Part shown: positions 22,976-33,192 of the stretch, piece after piece
Position numbering within the stretch: the first letter of the stretch is position 1
Layout of the letters: each line of letters opens with the position of its first letter
Assembly: GCF_027409185.1 (NCBI RefSeq)
Contig: NC_084460.1
Span: forward strand, 61,330,501-61,394,500
Origin: Cynocephalus volans
Taxonomy: Eukaryota; Chordata; Mammalia; Dermoptera; Cynocephalidae
Length of the DNA: 64,000 nt
Direction: 5' to 3'
Program-made: the position numbers and the translations under genes
Notes under the pieces: model-generated
What the model was told of the DNA's origin: nothing
Seen by the model: only the letters and a program-made list of their open reading frames with translations
The model's database searches: none

Positions 22976-24539
22976 AGGCTGCTGGGCCGTGAGAGGCTTC
23001 AGCCCCCTGCAAAGCAGCATCCTGACACACAGAAAAACTGAGGCACTGCTTGGGTGCCTGGGTGGGTGAGGTGCCCCTGGTTGCCTAGGGGATAGCATGG
23101 AAGTCCCCAAGGCATGTGTCTCCAGTGCATCCATCCCAGAAGCCCCCAAGTTCCCCCTTTGGGTGGGGAGAGCAAGTGACCAGGAACCAGAGGCCCCACA
23201 TCTGCAGGAAGCCCACAGCTTTTTCTTTAAAGTCCCCCTGACTTGCATGATCTCATCGGACCCGACCTAGGCTCCTGGAAGACCCCTGGAGCAGAGGGTG
23301 ACTTAACCATCAGGCCAACATGCACCATGGGGTGCTGTGCAGGCCATGCCTACCATACTCCTGCACAGGCACAGACAGGCACCTCTGCACATGACCAGGA
23401 CCTGGGGAGCTCCTCCCATGAAGGTGCAGGTGAGGCCCCTTCCCCTGAGATATACTTCCCAGATGTGTGCAGGGACAGCCATGCATGGCCGAGGGAGAAG
23501 AAGACCCATGGCAGGCCTCACAACAGGGGCTGCTTTTCTGATAGCACTGTGCTGAGGTGTGCATGGGACAGGGCAGAGGGCTGGGACGCTAGGCCCATGG
23601 CTGCCTCCACCAGGCAGGTGTCAGGTAAGGACATGGGTGCTGGTGGTCCTGGAAGCCCACCCAGGGTGGGGGCCACAGGAGGAGGTACTGGCTGACTATT
23701 TTCACACCCACCTGCCTGGCACTTCCTGTCTTCTGATACTGGCAGGTGAGATGTCACTTCTGCCTGAACTTACACATTCACACCTCGGGGCCAAAGGACG
23801 GTGACTGTCCTGCTCCTCCACTGGGCATTGAGTCGGGTGGCCGGGCAGCTGAGTCATGGGCTGGCTGACTCGGCTCGAGACCTGCTTCTAGAGCCTGGTC
23901 TCCTCTTGTCTTGGCCAAGAGCTCTGGGGCTCACTCTTCTGGACTTTTGTTGAGGCTGTTGTCCAGAACTCAAGTTGCTCCTCCCCCATGTTCTCACAGC
24001 CTGTAACTGCAGACCCACCATGGCTCCGGGGGCACAAGGCGGGAGACGCAGAGGCCAGAGAGTGACGTGGAGGGCAGCGCTGAGTCCTGCCAGGGTGTGC
24101 AGCACACATGCCTGGCCAGGCCAAGGTGCCATCGGTAGCCAGTCTCCACCTGCTCCTGCCATTCACCAGGCAATGCCAGCCTGGTCTCTGTGCCAGAGAC
24201 ATATTCTACATACAAGATCATGCGCTAAAGGCCAATGCAGCATGCTACAGCTCAGTGAAAACTGTTACTGCCAGGTTAGAAAGTGCTTGGGGCCTAACTC
24301 GAGGGGCGTCAGGGGTGACTCCCTGGCAACAAGGAATCGCAGCCCTTCTGGGGACTGTGCAATGACACAAGAGCTCACTCCTGCGTGCATGACAAGCACA
24401 GTGCCACATCAAAGCACACAGCTACAACCTGATGCCAAGTCTGGAAAACATGCGAACCAGACACGGAGGAAAGACGGGGCAGAGCACAACACATGCCAGG
24501 TGTGAAGAGAGCTTGTCCTGAGACAGGACCTGGTGCCCT
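22976..24539. other. Intron, nothing recognised
   Basis: GC-rich sequence with no gene, RNA gene or clear repeat identified. Confidence 0.4.
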
Positions 24540-24650
24540 GGGCAATATTTTCTTTCTTTTTCTGTATTTTTTCAATTTTATATAACCAAGCATGTACTAC
24601 AAAACAACGAAAAAGATAACATATGTAATCTAATCTGTTTTCTCATGGGA
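24540..24650 (+). mobile_element. Short LINE-like AT-rich tail
   Basis: TTTTTCTGTATTTTTTCAATTTTATATAACCAAGCATG resembles the terminal stretch of an old L1 3' UTR. Too short to classify. Confidence 0.35.
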
Positions 24651-25859
24651 GGTGAGATTCAGGGAGGCCTGGGAGGTTCAGGGCCTCCCTACCTGCCTCT
24701 CCAAAGACACGGACATCTCCAAAGCCACGGGGCCACCAGTTATCTGCATTCCTGGGGTTTAAGAGGACCGGGGCTGATCTGAAGACCATGGGGGTGTCCC
24801 TTGGGCCCCCTCCAGGCTCATCCCGATGACCCTACAACTAGTGGCTGGCTCCCTGCCCCACAATGATGTCTCTTCCCAGGATCCCAGACAAAATCTTCCT
24901 GGTCTCCCCAACACAGTCCCACAGAGCCTCTCCACAGAGAGGAAGGGGCTTGACACCTACTCCCATGCACATGCCTCTGCCGCACAAGCACAGAGGAGTC
25001 TGGGGGAGAGGACTCATGTGTTCTTGAGCACAGACTATTTGTCCCCAGACACAGAAATTCACGGCCTAAATAGCAAGCCCCGGAAAGAAGCCATTCCCTG
25101 CTCAAATTAACTATGTCTCACTTTCTATTGTCCTGTGGCCCTGGTGACCTGGCTCTACTCACAGGTCTGATTACCTCCAGCCGTCACTTGAACAGTGACC
25201 CTTGGTCCTGGGGACTGGGGAATGCTGACCTCTCCAGAACCAGGAATTCATGCCCCACAACTGGCCACCACAGGGTCCCTGCATCAATTGCATTTGTGGT
25301 CGGCACCTCCAAAGTGGGGGGGCCCACCAGGCATTTGCTCGCTTTGTTCTTCCAGCCCCTGGGATGGTCACCACCATCAGACCCCCCTCTGCAAATGGGG
25401 AAACTGAGGCTCAGCAGCCAAAGTCTCCCAGGTCCCAGAGGTGTCTGGCTTCATAGGCCACAAGCTTGGTGCGTGTCTGCCCCTGACTGACCCCGCAGGT
25501 GCAGGGTCTCCGAGAAGAGCCATTGCAGGGATCCACAGGAACCCAGTGTACTGTCACCAGCACCTGGAAACAGGTCTTCAACTCGCCAAGGGCTCTGCCA
25601 CTGAGCAGCTGTGTGGCTGTGACAAGTTCCTCAAGTAGCGCCTGTACATCCATTTCCTCCTTGCATGATATAGACGCTAATGCCTCCAGGGTCCATAGCA
25701 CGGGGCCAGGCAGGTGGAGGGGTGGGCCTAGCCCTACCCTGCCCTGCCCAGCCCAGCCCAGCCCTATCCTGCCCAGCCCAGGACAGCCCAGCCAGGAGAG
25801 AAGGAGAGGAAACACCTCCTCTCACAAACTGAAGGTCAGAGGCATCAGGAGAACAGGCA
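24651..25859. other. Intron with low-complexity CCCAG repeats, no gene
   Basis: 25360-25440 has an MIR/L2 core in reverse (CAAATGGGGAAACTGAGGCTCAG). 25735-25800 is a low-complexity (CCCAGC)n-like run. No gene is seen. Confidence 0.4.
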
Positions 25860-25938
25860 AGAAATAGAGAGAAAAGCCATTAGTCAAATAATCTGTACGA
25901 AATGACCAAATATAAAAATCACAAACAGCCCTATAACC

Positions 25939-25970
<32 letters not shown>

Positions 25971-25979
25971 CAACAAAAA
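25939..25979 (+). repeat. (AAAAC)n simple repeat
   Basis: Several AAAAC units in a row with minor interruptions. It lies just before the L1/SINE block, in sequence that is A-rich on the plus strand. Confidence 0.85.
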
Positions 25980-26009
25980 AATCAATGCAGTAGTTAAAAA
26001 TCTTCCTAC

Positions 26010-26114
26010 TGGGCTAGCTGGTTAGTCTAGTTAGTTAGAGCACAGTCTTATAAACACCAAAGTCAAGGGTTTGGGTCCCTGTACTGGTCAGTTGCCAAAA
26101 AAAAAAAAAAAAAA
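26010..26114 (+). mobile_element. Monomeric tRNA-Ile-derived SINE with perfect target duplication
   Basis: A single tRNA-Ile-like body (CTGGTTAGTCTAGTTAGTTAGAGC ... CCAAAGTCAAGGGTTTGGGTCCC) is followed by a poly(A) tail of about 20 bases. The 14-bp AAAAATCTTCCTAC occurs exactly on both sides (25996-26009 and 26115-26128). Unlike the copies at 1.05, 11.6 and 53.7 kb it has only one tRNA unit, so two related subfamilies are present here. Confidence 0.85.
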
Positions 26115-26128
26115 AAAAATCTTCCTAC

Positions 26129-26585
26129 AAGTATTGAGGAATGTCTGCAGCTCATTTGCAAATGTTTCTGCTAAAAAGCAAGCATACACACACATAACTA
26201 CATATATGTGTACACATAAGTATACTTGTACATATACATACATACATAGTGAGACTGCAGTTGTATGTAAGTATATACGTGTACTTATACATATATATCT
26301 ATATGTGTACTTATATGTACACATCAAAGTATGTACATATCTATAGATACACACATACAGTGAGAGCACACACATACAGAAGTACACATATGTGTACACA
26401 TAAGTACATACACATCTACAGATGCACATGTACACAGGAAAAGAGTGATAGCACATGTGCACATGCACAAATATGGCAAAACATTAACAGTCAGTGACTC
26501 TACGTGAATGGGTACAAGTGAGGTTCACTTCACTACTATTTCAACTACTTTGTAAGTTCAACATTTTTTAAAATAAAAAGTTAGG
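26129..26585 (+). mobile_element. L1M 3' end with an expanded internal microsatellite
   Basis: It begins AATGTCTGCAGCTCATTTGCAAATG and ends TTTGTAAGTTCAACATTTTTTAAAATAAAAAG, matching a common L1M 3' UTR that contains an internal AT/GT run. Here that run has grown to nearly 300 bases. Several copies of L1 3' ends in this window share the same orientation. Confidence 0.7.
26183..26475. repeat. AC/AT/GT-rich microsatellite with an internal duplication
   Basis: Degenerate alternating purine-pyrimidine tract (ACATAC, GTACACATA, ATATATGTG). The phrase near 26201-26224 (CATATATGTGTACACATAAG) recurs near 26385-26408 (CACATATGTGTACACATAAG), and GTGAGA(C/G) follows ACATAC in both halves. This suggests a duplication of about 184 bases after the simple repeat formed. 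Confidence 0.7.
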
Positions 26586-26589
26586 GGGA

Positions 26590-26740
26590 AAATTCCTGCA
26601 AAGAAAATGCCAGGCTATTTCTCCCCAATTTAAAAAACAAATTATCCAGTTTTATGCAAACTCTTCTAGACAACAGTGAAGGAGAGAACGTTCTCCAGCT
26701 CACTCTATGAGGCCAACATAACTCCAATACCAAAATGGGG
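26590..26740 (+). mobile_element. L1 ORF2 fragment
   Basis: Translation around 26676-26740 gives SSLYEANITPIPK, the well-known L1 reverse-transcriptase phrase 'SFYEASITLIPK' with changes. The upstream CCAGGCTATTTCTCCCCAATTT also fits L1 ORF2, out of frame. It is a dead remnant and serves as the target of the tRNA-fragment insertion that follows. Confidence 0.65.
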
Positions 26741-26746
26741 TATGGG

Positions 26747-26788
26747 AGGAGCTCCAGTGGCACAATCAGTTAGCGCGCGGTACTTATA
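26747..26788 (+). pseudogene. Retroposed 5' exon of tRNA-Ile(TAT), tailless, with a 16-bp target duplication
   Basis: From 26751 the sequence GCTCCAGTGGCACAATCAG, then TTAGCGCGCGGTACTTATA to 26788, matches the 5' half of tRNA-Ile(UAU) with about two changes (from memory of the human gene). It stops exactly at position 37, one base after the anticodon TAT, where the intron of this tRNA gene begins. Four extra bases (AGGA) precede it. There is no 3' half and no A tail. CAAAATGGGGTATGGG flanks it exactly (26731-26746 and 26789-26804), so it arrived by retroposition and is not a decayed tRNA gene. Confidence 0.8.
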
Positions 26789-26804
26789 CAAAATGGGGTA
26801 TGGG

Positions 26805-29800
26805 GGAGAGCTACTTCTTGCACCCACTGCCCTTGCACTGGGTCCCATAGTGTCCAATAGTTAAGGCTGCAGGTGTGCTCTTAGAGGGTCCTGGAGGTCT
26901 GGGGCAGCCACAGCCCCAGAGCAGCCAGCATCCTCCCTGAGATGAGCCTCCTGGGGTACTCCTGGCCTCTGGCAGGGAGGGCCCCAGGCACCAGGTGAGC
27001 TCAGCTGGTGCGTCAGCCAGAGCAGCTGGTTTCCAACTGAGCTCAGCGAGCCTGAGGGAGAGACCCTAGCTGTGTGACCCAAGTCTCCAGAGGCTGATGC
27101 CCTGCCTGGAGCAAGGTGGACTTGAGGGAGTGCAGCATGTGCTGTGTGCCACATGAGGCACTGCAGGACACTCAAAGGGCACATAGGAATGTGGGTGCAG
27201 GACAGGGCCTCTCCAAGCCTCAGGTTCCTGGTTGCCTGGCACCAGTCCTGCTGCCTCCCATCACCTGGCCCTTCTCCTTCTGTGGGGAGGCCCCACACAG
27301 ACCTGGAGGAGGCACGCCAGCGAGGAGCGTGCTGACAGCTCTACCCAGGCCCTGCCCTGCTACCCACTCGCACTTCCGTCTCATTTAGCCAGGCTCTTCC
27401 ACCTGAGCACACACACGCTTCCCTATAACTTGCAGGGTCCTCTGAATGCACATTTCTCCCACTACTTGCCCCTGAGAACCCCTGCCAAACTCCTCAAGCC
27501 CAGGGTAGTGGGATGGGAGGGTCTGGCCCAGGATGCCGAGAGGAGCCCCAGCTTGTCCCAGTAGGGGAGGCTGCACAGGGCAGAGGTGAGGACTGGGGCA
27601 GAGAGAGCTGGGAGAGGAGGCTAGTGGGCAGGGCTGAGCAAGAACACCAAGGGCTTCCTGACCCTGCCCAGCTCCAGGCCCTACCATTGCCACAGGGACC
27701 ACCTGGTGAAGGCGGGGAGAGGGGATCTGAGAGGGACCATCCCAGGCTGCCCCACGCTTGTCCTTCCAAGGGGCCGTCTAGCCTTGACCTGCTCTGAGGG
27801 TGGGCTCCAGAAATGGCAGGACAGTCCAAGGCTCCTGGCGTTATCTATCCACCGACCACCAAATGCTTCCTCAGGGGCAGGGACACCAACGCCAGCCCAG
27901 ACACAAAAACAACTGGGTTTAGCTTCCCACTGGAGCAGAATGTGTGTTTTTTGCCCAGGGTCTCCAGGACCTTGCTGCTAGGAGAAGCAAGCATAGGGCA
28001 CATCTGCCGGGCTTTCTGGGGAGGGTGTCGGAGGGTCTAGCACCCTACCTTGGGAAGGGCTGATAGTCTAACAGGCACATGGGTGTGTGAGCAGGCAGAA
28101 CAGCGGGCAGGGGCCATCCTGTAGGGGACAGGGGATGGCAGTGTCCTGAAGCAGATGGAGCCACACATGAGGCAGAGAGCTGGGACCCAGATTCGGGGCA
28201 CTCAGAGGACTGCAGACCAGGGAACACGGCACAGGGTGATGACAGCAGCAGTGACTCACTGGGTGCACAGGGGGTGGATAGAGAATTGAGGGCAGGAGGA
28301 AGGGCAGCTGGGGGTGCTGTCAGCTGATGGGCTCCTGTTGGAAAAGATAACTTGACTCACACAGGAGGGAACCTGGGATGGCAGCCTCTAGTGGGGGCTG
28401 TGGTCTGGCCTTCAACATCCACACCGATGCCCTCAGTCACTACTACTCTCCTCTGTGATGAGGGGGACACCCACCAGCACTGACAGGGTACCCACCCTGC
28501 TTTCTTGTGGAAGCAACAGGTGTGGGGAACCCTCCCTTCTGGCTCAGAGACAACGGGTTTGCACATCAGTATGCGGGAACTGCGTCCCTGCTCTGCACTG
28601 GGCATCATGGGCCCTGAATGCAGAGTGTAATATGCCCCAGGGCATCCACCTTGGGCAGCAAGACCAAGGAGCTGCAGCACAGGGTCCCCATGCCCTGCTC
28701 TAGGCCAAGCTGAGCAGGCCTCTTGAAGGGGAGGTGGTGGCTGACCCCGGGAGGGTGGGCCCCTTTGGCCCACGCCCCAGCCACATGCTGTCATGCTGTG
28801 GTCATCTCCTGGACACACGTGTCTCCTTATGCTTTAGGCAGGATAAGCGCACACCGGGGTCTGTCTGTGGGGTTCCTAGTGGGCCCAGCACAACCCACAT
28901 GTTGACCCCTCCACCCTGGCCTGGTGCAGTTGCACAGAAGCCCATCCCAGCCCAGGCTCTCCCAGAAGTTCAGAGGGGCTCCGGAGAGGTGGGGGGCTCT
29001 CTGAGGATGCTTCCCACTTCAGAACCCAGGTCCCAGCCTGTGCCATAGGTACCCCCCTCACCCCCCTACTTCTGAAGGGCCCACATCACCACCTCAGGGA
29101 TCAAGGGGGGAACCCACGCCTGCTGCCACTGGGCATGGCGATGGCTCCCCTCTGAGTGCCAAGCCCCCAGGGAGGGGGCTACTTGGGGCTCTGAGCCCAG
29201 GCCAACCCCCCATCTGTGTGGCCCTGTGCTCTCCAATGTCTGCCCCTTCCCAACTCTGTTCCCACTCCTGCAGCAAAAGGGCCATGGCGACTACCCGGAT
29301 GCTTGCCCACACCCAAGTGTGGGGTCCTCGATGTGGCTGCAAGCCCCTGTTCTGTGCACAGCCTGTGTGGTTTCTGTCCCATGGGCCTGGCAGAGCTGCT
29401 CCCCTGCTCAGCTTCCCTCCAGGCCAGGCTCTCCTGCCCCGAGGGCCAGGCCCTGCTCTGACGCAGAAGGCGGGCACCTGCACTGACCAGGCAGCCCAGT
29501 GCTCCACCCACACACCTGTCTCCTTGCTGACGAGTTCTGCTCTCCAGGCACGGCCACCTCTAGCCATGGGCATGTCATGAAGCGTGGTGCTTTTCTCCTC
29601 TCCTGGCCTGTCTCCCCACTATCCTGGCCCCCAGGACCAGCACTGGCCTGGGCAGAGCGAATGCTGAGAGAGTGGCTAATGCTTTGAGGCTCTGAATATA
29701 GCTGGCCATCAATCACGACAGTCACTTCACAAATCCAAGAGCAAGAACCATTAGAGGGATAACTGCAGTGGCCATCACCACCTAATGCACTTTCTTCATC

Positions 29801-32229
29801 CAAGCACTGGTGTTAAGCCCTGTGCGAGGAGGTCGGGAGGGCAGTTTCTGGATTTCCCAGAAACTGCAGCTCGTCCCACCGCCGAGGCTGAATGAAGTGC
29901 AGCAGCCAGCAGGGACAGAGGGCTGGCGGGAGAGCACTGCTTTCCCACTTCCCGAGGCCAAAGCCCCACAGCCTCGGCTGTGTGTAACCTGGCCTGTGAT
30001 GCACGGTGGACTGGGTGTGGGTGACACTTGGGCTCAGAGGGAGGTCCCGGGGGCCCAGAAGAGGAAGGTGCTGCATGGGCATAAGGCAATGCACAGGAGG
30101 GTAGCGTGAAGGACCCGCCACACTCCCTCCCAACAGGCACCTTCTCGGGAAAACACACGCTATGCTTCCAAAGCCTCTCACAGGGGAACAGATAACATGG
30201 TGCGAACTGTGTCTGAAGGCCTAGCCAAAGGACCTTGGCCTCCTCTGTGCCCCTCCTGGCAGCAGAGGCTCCCACTCGTAAGACGCGGCCTTGGGCAGTG
30301 GGACTGCTGGCTGGTGAGCGGCGGCTGAGGAGCAGGCAAAGGCCCCTGCGCTGACACCAGACGTGGGGTCAGAGAGGCACAGCACCGTGGAGACTACAGG
30401 CCACAGGCAGAGCAGCCCACTGGGCCACAAACACCCTGTGTGCTGTCCAGGACGGGAGCACTAAGTCTATTACAGCCCAAGACCCAGGAGCCACCAGAGC
30501 CATCGATTAACCCTGCGCAGGGATCCCTTGTAAATCCAGGGTCCCTCGTAAATCCAGGGTCCCTATGGCCGCAAGAGTAGCTTGTGGGCCATCAGTCTCT
30601 GCGGGGCTCACAGGGACAGACACAAGAGGAGGTCAGGATGGCCTCAGGCACCAGTGAGGCAGTCACACAGACACCCGAGCATGCACGGGCTTCCAGGCTG
30701 CCTGTGGGGGTTGAGCAATGCTGAATTAACAACCAGCCTCGGAGGAGGGAGCTGAGGGGAATGGCCCAGGCGAGGACTATGTGAGAGGGCTCTGTGGCCA
30801 CTTGGGGTCAAGTTAGTCCCTTGGTTGGCCTCAGCCCACAGAATGGCCATGCTGAGCAGATGGAAGTTGAACCAGCCCTGCTGGAACACAGGCACACCAG
30901 GAAGGTGCTGCTCCCGGGTCCTAGGGTGGGGGCCATGCCCTCTCCTCTCTGCACCTGCCCCACCAGCCCAGATCCTTTGCTGGACAACCGCCCCAGACTC
31001 CACACAACACTCCTTCCCCCGCCTCTCCACCTTCCGGGCCCATGGAACCTGAGCCTAGCCTTGGCAGACCCCACCACTCTGTCGTACAGCCCCCACTGAC
31101 AAAGTTGTATTGTGCTCTGGGCTGTCCCCACTAGGCCAGTGACAACTCAATAACTACTGCTTCAGAGGAGGCACAGTGGGGTGGGTGAGCTGCAAGTGAG
31201 GGTCTGGGACCTGCCCCAGAAAGAGCCAAACCCAGAGCAGTGAGGCTGCAGCCCCACGAGGGAGGGGCGGGCTTTCCTCTGTTCTCCAGCACCGCCTATC
31301 CTGGGCTTCTCCTGGGTGGGTGGCCTCAGGCTGTCCACCTTTAACAGCCTGTCCGTTCTGGAGCAGCCCTCAAGGTCAAGAAGCCCTGGATGTTCTCAAA
31401 ATGACAGTTTTGATGGGGTGGTGGTCCAGGCAGGATGGAGGTGCTGTTGACCTCTTGCCTGAGAGCTGTGCTCACAAGCCCCTCAGGACAGGCTTTCCCC
31501 CTGCTTAGGGCCTGGGGAAGAGGGAGGACACCCCCAGACCATAGAGGAGAGCAGGCTCTGGGTGGTGGTGAGGCCCTACCCTGAAGGAATGAGGCTGAGA
31601 CCCTGACCAGGAGGCCATGGGGAGGTTTGGGCCTTAGGGGCACATGTGTGTATCGGGTTGGGGGGTGCAGGACACACAAGGAAGTCTTTGGAGCACCTTC
31701 CCACACCTGGGCTCTGTGAGTTCCCTGCCTATGGCCCACAAGGTAGGAGGGTATGAGCCTGGTGGGTGGGCCCTGGAGCCTTCTGCTTCCTGAAACCTGT
31801 TCCTTCAGGGATGTCTGTACTGATTCTCCATGGACACAGCCTCAGACTCTCCCCAGAAGAGCTCCAGGAGAAACAAAGAAAATACAGAGGATGGTTGCTC
31901 CACAGGCCCCATGACCCACCCTGCCTCCCCTTAATTTTCCTCTGTGGGCAGGTGGGAATGAAGGTATCTTAAGTCAGAGGGGTCTGGGTGCATCCAGTGA
32001 GGCACCAATAGCTGAGTGACCCTAGGCAGGTCCAGTGCCCTCTGAGTCCTGGGTCTCTCCTCTGCAGGACAGATGGGACTGCTGTGAACAGTGTGTGATG
32101 TGCCAGCAGACTGCACAGCCAGCATCCCCGGCCTCTCCCCTGTGCTGGCCACTTTCCCATAGCTCCTACCTACTGGCTTATTTGGACCATGGGGCCCTGG
32201 GGCGAGGCTCCCAGCGCAAGCCTGGGACT
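26805..32229. other. Intron, GC-rich, no gene recognised
   Basis: About 5.4 kb of GC-rich sequence. An 18-bp unit GTAAATCCAGGGTCCCTC is tandemly repeated twice at 30530-30565. Frames up to about 160 codons occur on both strands but overlap one another and match no family I know. Confidence 0.4.
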
Positions 32230-32234
32230 CAAGA

Positions 32235-32505
32235 AAGGCTTTCCCAGAACTCAAACCAATACCGCCCGAACTTCCAAAAAACCGAAGTCAAGAGAACATT
32301 TCCTAACTCATTCTGAGGCCAGCATTATCTTGATACCAACCCAGACAAAGGTACTAAAAGAAAACTGCGCACCAATATCTTTTATGAATACTGATACCAA
32401 TATCTTCAACAAAATACTTGCAAACTAAATTCAATAGCATATTAAAAGGATTATATATCATGACCAAGTGGGATTTATCCCTAGCATGCAAAGATGGCTA
32501 GTATG
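32235..32505 (+). mobile_element. L1 ORF2 fragment
   Basis: Phrases AACATTTCCTAACTCATTCTGAGGCCAGCATTATCTTGATACC and ATTATATATCATGACCAAGTGGGATTTATCCCTAGCATGCAAAGATGG are standard L1 ORF2 sequence. The reading frame is broken. It ends at an A-run. Confidence 0.85.
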
Positions 32506-33192
32506 GAAAAAAAAAAAAAAACAACAACCCAAAAAACGGGTGTTGGGGAGCATGTGGAGAAATGAGAACTCTGGTGCATTACTGGTGGGAATGGTGCACC
32601 TGCTATAGAAAGCAGTTTAGTGGTTCCTCGAGACGTTAGATATAAAATTACCATATGACCCAGGAATTACACTCCTATGTACATACCCCAAAGAACTAAA
32701 AACAGGGACTTGAATACATATTTGTACACCATGATCATAGCAGCTTTATTCACAAAAACAAGTGGAAGCCAATCAAGTGTCAATTGGCAGACGAATGGAT
32801 AAACACAATGTGGTATACACATACAATGAATATTATTCAGCTTTAAAAAGGAAATTCTGACACATGCTACAACATGGATGAACTTGAGGACCACATGCTA
32901 AGTGAAAGAAGCCAGTCGTGAAAGAACAAACCCTGTATGATTCCACTTACATGAGGTCCCTAGCGTGGTCAAATCATAGATAGTGGTTGCCAAACGCTGG
33001 GGGGAGGGAGAACTGGGAGTAGTTGTTTAATGGGTACAAAGTTTCAGCTTGGGAATGAAAATGTTCTGGAGGTGGTGATCTCTGCACAACAATGTGAATG
33101 TATTTAATGCTGCTGAACTGTATACTTAAAAGTGGTTAAAATGGTAAACTTTATATTATGTATATTTTGCCACAATAAAAAATAAAAAAGGT
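32506..33192 (+). mobile_element. L1M 3' end (end of ORF2 and 3' UTR)
   Basis: GGGAGCATGTGGAGAAATGAGAACTC through ATTACCATATGACCCAGGAATTACACTCC, ACAATGAATATTATTCAGC, ACAACATGGATGAACTTGAGG and the terminal TATATTTTGCCACAATAAAAAATAAAAAAGG follow the L1M 3' order without gaps. An A-run and a C/A-rich spacer separate it from the preceding L1 piece, and about 2 kb of intervening L1 is missing. Confidence 0.85.
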
